This document shows, one piece after another, positions 55,869 through 62,531 of a stretch of 64,000 nt of DNA; within the stretch, counting starts at the first letter, position 1, and each line of letters opens with the position of its first letter. The translations under genes were made by a program, and so were the position numbers. The notes under the pieces are model-generated. The model ran no database searches. It saw nothing but the letters and a program-made list of their open reading frames with translations, and was not told the origin of the DNA. This DNA comes from Rhodospirillaceae bacterium. Lineage in GTDB: Bacteria; Pseudomonadota; Alphaproteobacteria; Kiloniellales; DSM-21159. The stretch is taken from positions 3,979,430 through 4,043,429 of the forward strand of contig CP030885.1 in assembly GCA_006969625.1 (NCBI GenBank), written 5' to 3'.

Positions 55869-57326
55869 ATGTCGACCGAGCCCCAGTCGCCGTCCGAAAC
55901 CGGCCAGCCCCTGAGCGATCCGCAGGCGGCACCCGAGTCGAACCGACCGCAGGCCGACGACCCTCCCAGGCGCGAGAGCCCGGACCTCGCCGCGCTGAGC
56001 CGGCATCCGGTGGGCAAGCTGGCGTTGCTCCTGCTCCTCGGCCTTGGCCTGCTGATCCCTCTCGACATGGTCGACGACCTGGTGCGTGAGCGCGAACGGC
56101 GTCAGGCGCATGTCGAGACCGAGATCGCCGAGCGCTGGGGCCACCCACAAATCCTGGCCGGACCGGTCCTGGTGGTGCCGACAACCCGGCACGTCCGCTC
56201 GGGCAGCTCCGAAATCGAGGCGGAGGACACCCTCGTCATCCTGCCGGACCGTTATGACCTGGAGGCCGAGCTGATCCCGCAGACCCGGCGCCGCGGCCCC
56301 TTCGAGGCGGTGGTCTATCGGGTCAAGCTCGCGCTCGCGGCGGAGTTCCCGGCGCCGGCCGACGTGCTGGAGGCCTTCCCGGACATGCAACCCGACTGGC
56401 AAGCGGCCGAATTCGTCCTCGGCCTGAGCGACCCGCGCAGCCTCCCGGCCGCCCCCGAGCTCGTCTGGGGCGGGCGCCGTCTGGCGCTCGAGCCCGGCCT
56501 GCCCAAGCCGCTGGCCGGGCTGACGGACAGCGGACTGAGGGCACCGGCGCCCTTCGCCGCCGGCGCGAGTCGCCAGCCGGTCGATCTGAGCGCCCAACTC
56601 ACCCTCAACGGCACGCGGGGCGTTTCCGTCGTCCCGCTGGGGCGGACGACGCAGGTGCGCCTTGCCTTCCCCTGGCCGCACCCCAGCTTCGCGGGCGCAT
56701 TCCTGCCGGGCGAGAGCGAGATCTCGGCAGAGGGATTCTCGGCGCGCTGGTCGGTGTCCTATCTCGGCCGAAGCTATCCGCAGGCTTGGCGGGACGGCGC
56801 AGCGACGAGCCCCGAGATGGGGGCGCTGCGCCAATCGGCCTTCGGCGTCGAGCTGTATCAGCCGGTCGATGCCTACCGCCAGACCGAGCGGACGGTAAAA
56901 TACGGCCTGTTGTTCATCCTGATGACCTACGCCGTGATCTACCTCTACGAACTGATCGGCCGGCGGCGCCTGCACCCGGTCCAGTACGGGCTGGTCGGCT
57001 GTGCGCTGGCGCTGTTCTACCTGCTGCTGCTGGCGCTGGCCGAGCAGGTACCCTTTGCGCTCGCCTACGCGGTCGCCGCAACGGCGGTCGCGGTTCAGGT
57101 CGCGGCCTACTGCACGGCGCCCCTCGGCCGCGCCGGCGCGCTCGGCCTCGGGCTGGTGCTGGCGCTGCTCTACGCCGGCCTCTACGTGCTCGTGCGCTTG
57201 GAGGACCTGGCGCTGCTCGCCGGCTCCCTCGCCCTCTTCGCCGCCCTGACGGCGTTGATGCTGGCTACGCGTAAGATCGACTGGAGCAAGCCGACCCCGC
57301 TGCGCGCCGGAACCTCGTCGGCCTAG
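55869..57326 (+). CDS. creD: CreD-family inner membrane protein
   Basis: This 485-residue CreD/CET-type protein has one helix near residues 47-68 (LALLLLLGLGLLIPLDMVDD), a large periplasmic domain (residues 80-335, AERWGHPQILAGPVLVVPTT), and five or six C-terminal helices beginning KYGLLFILMTYAVIYLYELI. The family is tied to envelope stress and beta-lactam tolerance in other bacteria. An acidic Ser/Pro-rich cytoplasmic tail precedes helix 1. The TAG stop at 57324-57326 uses the TA target duplication of the IS5 element plus its first base. Confidence 0.93.
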   Translation: MSTEPQSPSETGQPLSDPQAAPESNRPQADDPPRRESPDLAALSRHPVGKLALLLLLGLGLLIPLDMVDDLVRERERRQAHVETEIAERWGHPQILAGPVLVVPTTRHVRSGSSEIEAEDTLVILPDRYDLEAELIPQTRRRGPFEAVVYRVKLALAAEFPAPADVLEAFPDMQPDWQAAEFVLGLSDPRSLPAAPELVWGGRRLALEPGLPKPLAGLTDSGLRAPAPFAAGASRQPVDLSAQLTLNGTRGVSVVPLGRTTQVRLAFPWPHPSFAGAFLPGESEISAEGFSARWSVSYLGRSYPQAWRDGAATSPEMGALRQSAFGVELYQPVDAYRQTERTVKYGLLFILMTYAVIYLYELIGRRRLHPVQYGLVGCALALFYLLLLALAEQVPFALAYAVAATAVAVQVAAYCTAPLGRAGALGLGLVLALLYAGLYVLVRLEDLALLAGSLALFAALTALMLATRKIDWSKPTPLRAGTSSA

Positions 57327-57408
57327 GCTGAATCGACATTCAGGGGTTCCCGAAGACGGTCGACGTGTGAGTCATAGGGCTCCAGATTCGTTTGTCTGGA
57401 GCCCCTGG

Positions 57409-57795
57409 ATGTCCCGACCCAAGCGTTACGAGCTGAGCCCTGAACAATGGGAGCGGATCAAGGATTTGCTGCCCGGCAAGCCGGGCGATCCGGGGCGGTC
57501 GGGCGCGGACAATCTGACTTTCGTGAACGGGGTGCTCTGGGTGCTTCGCTCCGGCGCGCATTGGCATGACCTGCCCGAGCGTTACGGCAAGTGGAAGACG
57601 GTGCACAAGCGCTTCACCCGCTGGGCCAGGGCGGGCGTGTGGGAGCGCGTGTTCGCGCATCTGATCCGCGATCCCGACAACGATTATGTGAGCCTTGATT
57701 CCAGTCTTGTGAGGGCGCACCAGCAGGCGGCCACCGGCAAGGGCGGCGGCCAAAAAGGGGGGACCAGGCTCTGGGGCGTTCGCGCGGCGGACTGA
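57409..57795 (+). CDS. IS5-family transposase, first frame (orfA)
   Basis: This 128-residue frame begins MSRPKRYELSPEQWERIKDL and contains LPERYGKWKTVHKRFTRWAR and the first catalytic Asp (DYVSLDSSLVRAHQQAATGK). It ends after an A5G6 run at 57752-57762, where -1 frameshifting in this group joins orfA to orfB. Intact in itself. ATG 57409 was preferred over a GTG at 57367. Confidence 0.88.
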   Translation: MSRPKRYELSPEQWERIKDLLPGKPGDPGRSGADNLTFVNGVLWVLRSGAHWHDLPERYGKWKTVHKRFTRWARAGVWERVFAHLIRDPDNDYVSLDSSLVRAHQQAATGKGGGQKGGTRLWGVRAAD

Positions 57796-58246
57796 CCACC
57801 AAGATCCACATGGCCGTCGACGCCCTGGGCCGGCCGCTCAAGCTGATCCTCACCCCCGGCCAGCGCGGCGACGCGCCGCTCGCCCCGGCGCTTCTGACCG
57901 GCCTGTCGCCGCGCCGCGTCCTGGCCGACAAGGCCTACGACTCCAACGCCATCAGGGCACTGGTCGCAGAAGGGCACTGGTCGCAGAAGGGCACTGGTCG
58001 CAGAAGGGCACTGGTCGCAGAAGGGCATTGGCCGCAGACCTCGGCGCCGAGGCGGTGATCCCCTGCAATCCGACCCGAAAGCGGCTCATCGCCTATGACG
58101 CAGAAGCCTATAAGATGAGAAACACGGTCGAGCGACGCTTCAACAAACTCAAGCACTTCCGCCGCATCGCCACACGCTTCGACCGGCGCGCAGCCTACTT
58201 CCTCAGCTTCCTGCAAATCGCCGCCGCACTACTCTGGATGCGATGA
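57754..58246 (+). pseudogene. IS5-family transposase, second frame (orfB), broken by repeat expansion
   Basis: In the -1 frame after 57762 the typical QALGRSRGGLTTKIHMAVDA is followed by RPLKLILTPGQRGDA and the second catalytic Asp (VLADKAYDSNAIRAL). Four extra 17-bp units (57957-58024) then shift the frame, giving a stop at 58058. The true C-terminus with the catalytic Glu (RNTVERRFNKLKHFRRIATR) resumes in another frame to 58246. Removing the 68-bp repeat restores one continuous frame (AIRALAADLGAEAVIPCNP). Confidence 0.85.
57957..58024. repeat. Four perfect tandem copies of a 17-bp unit inside the transposase
   Basis: GGCACTGGTCGCAGAAG is repeated four times exactly, followed by a diverged fifth copy (GGCATTGGCCGCAGACC) that belongs to the original gene. 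The 68 bp is not a multiple of three. Confidence 0.95.
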
Positions 58247-58260
58247 ATGTCGAGTCAGCC

Positions 58261-58398
58261 TAGAGCGCGATCGTCACTGGTGGAAGCGGATCCGCTTCCA
58301 CCAGTGACGTGAATCGCATTCTAACACTATGAATAGAGCAGGATTCACGTCTTGGATGGGATCGCCAAAGCGATTCCATCCAAGACGATCCTGCTCTA
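58261..58398 (-). repeat. Double-hairpin interspersed repeat, copy 2
   Basis: This is the inverted relative of 34875-35014. It has a 36-bp perfect palindrome (58273-58308) and a 17-bp stem with one G-T pair around 58350-58387. Flanks TAGAGCGCGATC and GATCCTGCTCTA match copy 1. Inner stem sequences differ between copies yet stay self-complementary. It lies between convergent genes: its left end gave creD its TAG stop and its right end gives the membrane-protein gene its TAG stop. Confidence 0.85.
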
Positions 58399-58962
58399 AG
58401 AGGTCGCGCGCGAGCCTTCTTCACGCACCGCAACGCCGGCGCCCTCGCCCGCCGGCTTCCGCGCGGTCTTGTCGCGGCGCGCTTCGGCACGCCCCAGCTT
58501 CGGCCGCCAGACGCCCAGCACGACATTGGCGGCCGACAGCCCCAGCATGACGACCAGCGTGATCCACTCGTAGGCGAGCGCCCGCTCCAGCACCTCGGCC
58601 GCCACCTCGCCCTCGGCGATGCGCGGGGCGACGCTGGCGGCGTAGTCGGCCTTCGCCCCGACGATCGTCAGGATGCCCTTGAACATCAGGATTCCCGACG
58701 CCGCCTTCAGCCAGGCCCAGCCCTTGTGAAGGTAGGGGTCGTGCACGACCATCGAGAAGATGCCGGAGACCAGCACAACCGCCAGCGAGGGCAGCAGCAG
58801 ATAGTTGCTGAGTGCGGCGATCGCCACCCGCAGGTCGGCGTAGGCCGCCGGCGTGCCCTGCGGAGCGGCGACCAGCAGGATCATGTAGGCGGCGAGGCCA
58901 CCGATCAGCCCCGCGGCCGCCAGCGTGTGCAGGATCTTCAGCGCCTTGCGCATGTCCACCAT
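58396..58962 (-). CDS. Four-helix integral membrane protein, DUF2269-like
   Basis: This 188-residue membrane protein has four hydrophobic segments: ILHTLAAAGLIGGLAAYMIL, IAALSNYLLLPSLAVVLVSG, a Trp/Lys-rich third segment (WAWLKAASGILMFKGILTIV) and WITLVVMLGLSAANVVLGVW. The His in segment one resembles DUF2269 and CopD-like predicted redox membrane proteins, but this is a loose match. The cytoplasmic tail is basic. ATG 58962 has a GAGG Shine-Dalgarno. The TAG stop lies in the double-hairpin repeat. Confidence 0.68.
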   Translation of the reverse strand: MVDMRKALKILHTLAAAGLIGGLAAYMILLVAAPQGTPAAYADLRVAIAALSNYLLLPSLAVVLVSGIFSMVVHDPYLHKGWAWLKAASGILMFKGILTIVGAKADYAASVAPRIAEGEVAAEVLERALAYEWITLVVMLGLSAANVVLGVWRPKLGRAEARRDKTARKPAGEGAGVAVREEGSRATS

Positions 58963-59455
58963 GTCACGACCTCGATGAAGAGCGCTCCGCGGCGCGTGCG
59001 CACGGCGAGGCGGGCGCTCGCGCTCCTTCCCAACTCCCGCGACGGCAACGACACCCCAGTCTAGCCGGCCACACGTGTCCCAGGCCAGCCGTTGGCGACA
59101 AGGCTCGTCCGGAAAGCAGATCGGCGGCCACGCCGTCCCCGGAGGCACCGCTGCCACCGGACCGGGGCGCCATGCCGACCGAGTCGGCTTTCCTCAGCCG
59201 TCGGCACCGTGCGCCAGCTCACATGTCTGAGGAGTTACAAGCGCGTCGAGGCCGCCGTCCGACAGTGGCGTAAAGGGGTGGGCCCGTTCTGTCGTCGAGA
59301 CCAAGGCACATGCTGGCGGACGTCAGTCCGGACGCGTCCTGGCGATTCAGTGTTCTGCCAAGCGCGAGACCGAGGTAGGACGGGGGCAGACACCTCGGGT
59401 GCACGGCGACCGGGCGACCGGCTCTGCCGCGCCGCCCTGCCGCTCTCGCATGGGC
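58963..59455. other. 493-bp stretch without a recognisable gene
   Basis: No convincing reading frame with family motifs, tRNA or riboswitch was seen. Open frames here are short and have atypical composition. A small hairpin GCCGAC-CGA-GTCGGC (59174-59188) followed by TTTCC is the only clear structure. The stretch separates the end of the hemin operon from the membrane-protein gene and may contain that gene's promoter. Confidence 0.5.
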
Positions 59456-59776
59456 CTAAGCCGCTTCGCTCATCTCCAGGACGACGTCGAAGCCTTCGAA
59501 CTGGGGGCCGCCCAGGTACATGTGCTTGGTCTTGCCGCCGTCCTGATGCGCCTGGCGGAAGGCTTCCGACTTGGTCCAGGCCTCGAAGTCGGCGCGGGTT
59601 CGCCAGATCGTGTGGCTGGCGTAAAGGACGTGGTCCTCGTGCTCCGGGCCCTTCAGCAGGTGGAACTCGACGAAGCCGGGCAGGCCCTTAAGGCGGCTGT
59701 CGCGGCTGCGCCAGACCTCCTCGAACTCGGTCGCGTGCTGCTTCACGACGCGGAAGCGGTTCATGGCAATGAACAT
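59456..59776 (-). CDS. IsdG-like heme-degrading monooxygenase (ABM domain)
   Basis: This 106-residue protein has an antibiotic-biosynthesis-monooxygenase fold. It begins MFIAMNRFRVV, with Asn at position 6 as in IsdG, and contains DFEAWTKSEAFRQAHQDGGK, which supplies Trp and His matching the IsdG Asn-Trp-His set. It would cleave imported heme to release iron. Position at the end of the hemin uptake operon, 23 bp after hmuV, supports this. It probably replaces the usual HmuS protein. Confidence 0.85.
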   Translation of the reverse strand: MFIAMNRFRVVKQHATEFEEVWRSRDSRLKGLPGFVEFHLLKGPEHEDHVLYASHTIWRTRADFEAWTKSEAFRQAHQDGGKTKHMYLGGPQFEGFDVVLEMSEAA

Positions 59777-59799
59777 CTCGTCTCTCCTCTTTCAGTCGC

Positions 59800-60579
59800 T
59801 CAGATGGTGAAGAGCTGCGGCGTGCCGCTCAGCGGGTGCGGCCGCACGGCGACATCGAGCCCGAAGGCGCGGCCGACGGTTTCCTCCGTCAGGACCTCCG
59901 CGACAGGCCCCTCGCTCAGGATATGGCCCTCGGCCAGCACGGCCAGCCGGTCGGCGTAGAGCGCAGCCAGGTTCGGGTCGTGCAGCACGGCGAGCACGCC
60001 GACCTCCCTGTCGGCGAGGCGCCGGGCGAAGCGGAGAAGCTGGTGCTGGTGCGACAGATCCAGGTTGTTGGTCGGCTCGTCGAGCAGCAGCAGCCGCGCC
60101 TCGCCGCCGTGCGGCCAGATCTGCGCCAGCACGCGGGCGAGCTGCACCCGCTGGCGCTCGCCGCCCGACAGCGTCGGGTAGACCCGCTCGGCCAGGTGCT
60201 GCGCGTCGACCGCCTCCAGCGCCTGCCGCACCACCTCCCGGTCGTGCGCCTGCGACGAGGTGCCGGCATGGGCGCTGCGCCCCATCAGCACGACCTCCAC
60301 CGCGCGGAAGGGGAACGACAGCTCTGACGACTGGGGCAGTACGGCGCGACGCCGTGCCAGGGCGGCACGCGGCCAGGTGCCGAGCGGCTGACCGTCAAAG
60401 GCCACCTCGCCGTCGGCCGGCGCCAGGGCGCCGGACAGCAGGTGCAGCAGGGTCGACTTGCCGGCGCCGTTCGGGCCGATCACGACCAGCAGCTCGCCCG
60501 CCTCCACGGCCAGGGAGACGCCGTCCAGAATCGAACGGTCGCGACGGGCGAAGCGCAGGGCGCGGGCCTCGAGCAGCAT
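59800..60579 (-). CDS. hmuV: Hemin ABC transporter ATP-binding protein
   Basis: This 259-residue ATPase energises hemin import. Walker A is GPNGAGKST near residue 38, Q-loop LPQSSELSFPF, signature LSGGERQRVQLARVLAQ, Walker B RLLLLDEPTNNLDL and switch His LHDPNL. The sequence closely follows HmuV, including AVEVVLMGRSAH. ATG 60579 has a GAGG upstream and lies 8 bp after the hmuU stop. Confidence 0.94.
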   Translation of the reverse strand: MLLEARALRFARRDRSILDGVSLAVEAGELLVVIGPNGAGKSTLLHLLSGALAPADGEVAFDGQPLGTWPRAALARRRAVLPQSSELSFPFRAVEVVLMGRSAHAGTSSQAHDREVVRQALEAVDAQHLAERVYPTLSGGERQRVQLARVLAQIWPHGGEARLLLLDEPTNNLDLSHQHQLLRFARRLADREVGVLAVLHDPNLAALYADRLAVLAEGHILSEGPVAEVLTEETVGRAFGLDVAVRPHPLSGTPQLFTI

Positions 60580-60587
60580 GGCCGACC

Positions 60588-61676
60588 TCACCAGAGCCCG
60601 AGGCCGCGCCGGCGCAGCAGCAGCCACAGGAAGAAAGGGCCGCCGACGCAGCTCGTCAGAATGCCGATCGGAAGTTCCGCCGGCAGGACCAGGTTGCGCG
60701 CCAGAAGGTCGGCGAGCAGCAGCAGTGTCGCCCCCAGCATCAAGGCGGCCGGCAGCAGCGCCCGGTGGTCCGGCCCGAGCGTCAGGCGTACCAGGTGCGG
60801 GACCACCAGGCCGACGAAGCCGATGACGCCCGTCAGCGCCACCGAGGCGCCGACCGCCAGCGCGCTCAGCACGACGACCAGGCGCTTCACCCGCTCCACT
60901 TCGAAGCCCAGGTGCAGCGCCTCGGTCTCGCCGAACAGCAGGGCGTTGAGCGGCCGCGCCAACCAGAGCGCCGCCAAGGCCGGCGCCAGCATGAAGGGCG
61001 CGGCGATCAGCAGGCGGTCCCAGGTGACGCCGCCCAGGCTGCCGAGCAGCCAGAAGTTCAGGTCACGCAGGGCCTGATCGTCGCTGGCGAAGATCAGCAG
61101 GCCGATCCCCGCCCCGGCGACCGCGTTGATCGCAATGCCCGCCAGCAGCATGGTTGCGACCTCCGTGCGGCCGTCGCGGCTGGCGATGCGGTAGACCAGC
61201 CAGGTGACCGCGAGCCCGCCGACGAAGGCGGCCAGCGGCAGCAGCGCGTCGCGCAGCAGCCCGGTCAAGGCCAGCGGCAGCGCCCCGCCCAGCACGATCA
61301 CGAGGGCAGCCGACAAGGCCGCGCCCGTGGAGATGCCGATCAGGCCCGGGTCGGCGAGCGGATTGCGGAACAGCCCCTGCATCGCCGCGCCGGCAACCGC
61401 CAAGGCGGCGCCGACCAGCACGGCGAGACAGGCGCGCGGCAGGCGGATCGACAGCACAACGGCCGCCTCCATCGGCTCGTGCGCCACCAGCGGGCCGAGG
61501 CCGAGGCGCTCGGCGAGGATGGAGAGCACCTCGAGCGGCGCGATGCGGACGGCGCCGATGCCGACGGACAGCAGGAAGGCGACCACCAGCAGCGCGGCAA
61601 GGCCGAGCAGCGCCAACCGAACGCGCGCCGCGTGCCGGTCATCGGCGGTCACCGCCGGCATGTCCGCAGCCACCAC
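60588..61676 (-). CDS. hmuU: Hemin ABC transporter permease
   Basis: This 362-residue FecCD-type permease has about ten hydrophobic helices. Family segments are RLPRACLAVLVGAALAVAGA, MQGLFRNPLADPGLIGISTG, the cytoplasmic GVIGFVGLVVPHLVRLTLGP and NLVLPAELPIGILTSCVGGP. The start is GTG 61676, 3 bp after the hmuT stop; ATG 61661 is an in-frame alternative. Confidence 0.94.
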   Translation of the reverse strand: MVAADMPAVTADDRHAARVRLALLGLAALLVVAFLLSVGIGAVRIAPLEVLSILAERLGLGPLVAHEPMEAAVVLSIRLPRACLAVLVGAALAVAGAAMQGLFRNPLADPGLIGISTGAALSAALVIVLGGALPLALTGLLRDALLPLAAFVGGLAVTWLVYRIASRDGRTEVATMLLAGIAINAVAGAGIGLLIFASDDQALRDLNFWLLGSLGGVTWDRLLIAAPFMLAPALAALWLARPLNALLFGETEALHLGFEVERVKRLVVVLSALAVGASVALTGVIGFVGLVVPHLVRLTLGPDHRALLPAALMLGATLLLLADLLARNLVLPAELPIGILTSCVGGPFFLWLLLRRRGLGLW

Positions 61677-61679
61677 CGT

Positions 61680-62531
61680 CTAGCGCTCCGGCAGGTCCGG
61701 GTGCAGCGCTTCGGCGAGCCGAGCCACCGCCTGGGGCGTGCGCGGCCCGAAGCCGAGCAGCAGCAGCCCGTCCATGGCGATCAGGCGCCCGGCCGCGGCT
61801 GCCGGGGTCGCCGCCAACTCCGGGCGCGCCAGCACGGCGGCATGCCCGCCCAGCCGGTCCAGCGTGCTCTCGGTGACGAGGATCGCATCCGGCTGCGCGC
61901 CCACCGCCGCCTCGGGCGAAAGCGGCTTGTAGCCCGTGAAGCCGTCGAGAGCGTTCGTGCCACCGGCCAGCTCGACGATCCCGGCAGCCGAGGTGTCGCG
62001 CCCGGCCGCCAGCGGCGCACCGGTGCCGACCGACAGCAGGAAGAGCACCCGCGGCCGCTCGCCGATCTCGGCCAGGCGTTCGCCGACGCTCCGCTGCGCC
62101 GCCTCGATCTCCGCCAACAGCGCCTCGCCCCGTTCCGGCATGCCGATCGCGGCGGCGACCCGTGTCACCTTCTCGCGCACGCCGTCCAGGCTCGGCCTGT
62201 CGGGCACCGTCTCAATCCGCATACCGGCGGCCCGGAGCTGCTCGATCACTGCGGGCGGCCCGGCGTCCTCGACCAGCAGCAGCAGGTCGGGAGCCAGTGC
62301 CAGGATCGGCTCGGCGGCGAGCTGGCGCATGTAGCCGACATCAGGCAGCGCGTCGGCCGCCGGCGGATAGCTGCTGGTGCTGTCGACGGCGACCAGGCGC
62401 CGCTCCGATCCGAGCGCGTAGACGATCTCCGTCAGCGACCCGCCGACCGAGACGATCCGTTGCGGCGGTTCGGCCGCCGCCGGCATGGCCGCAAGCGAAA
62501 GGGCGAGCAGCAGGGCAAGGCGCATTGGCAT
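61680..62531 (-). CDS. hmuT: Hemin periplasmic binding protein
   Basis: This 283-residue binding protein has a signal peptide (MRLALLLALSLAAMPAAA) and the HmuT/ShuT type mature start RIVSVGGSLTEIVYALGSER, then DVGYMRQLAAEPILALAPDL. Tyr in VGYMRQL is the likely heme ligand region. It passes heme to HmuUV. ATG 62531 overlaps the receptor TGA stop (TGATG); ATG 62525 is also possible. Confidence 0.93.
   Translation of the reverse strand: MPMRLALLLALSLAAMPAAAEPPQRIVSVGGSLTEIVYALGSERRLVAVDSTSSYPPAADALPDVGYMRQLAAEPILALAPDLLLLVEDAGPPAVIEQLRAAGMRIETVPDRPSLDGVREKVTRVAAAIGMPERGEALLAEIEAAQRSVGERLAEIGERPRVLFLLSVGTGAPLAAGRDTSAAGIVELAGGTNALDGFTGYKPLSPEAAVGAQPDAILVTESTLDRLGGHAAVLARPELAATPAAAAGRLIAMDGLLLLGFGPRTPQAVARLAEALHPDLPER

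Larger units (their letters stand above)
57326..58260 (+). mobile_element. IS5-family (IS427-type) insertion, probably inactive
   Basis: The 935-bp element has terminal inverted repeats of about 18 bp (GGCTGA, one mismatch, then TCGACATTCA) and a TA duplication (57324-57325 and 58261-58262). It holds the two overlapping transposase frames typical of the group. It sits exactly at the end of the double-hairpin repeat at 58261. A 17-bp tandem repeat disrupts the second frame. Confidence 0.88.

Noticed and set aside
57957..58024. CRISPR array
   Set aside because: The four units are contiguous with no spacers and lie inside a transposase frame.
59219..59404. A 61-codon minus-strand frame in the 58963-59455 gap
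   Set aside because: Composition and lack of Shine-Dalgarno or homologous motif do not support a gene.
58963..59455. Cobalamin or other riboswitch
   Set aside because: No conserved box or matching fold could be recognised by eye.
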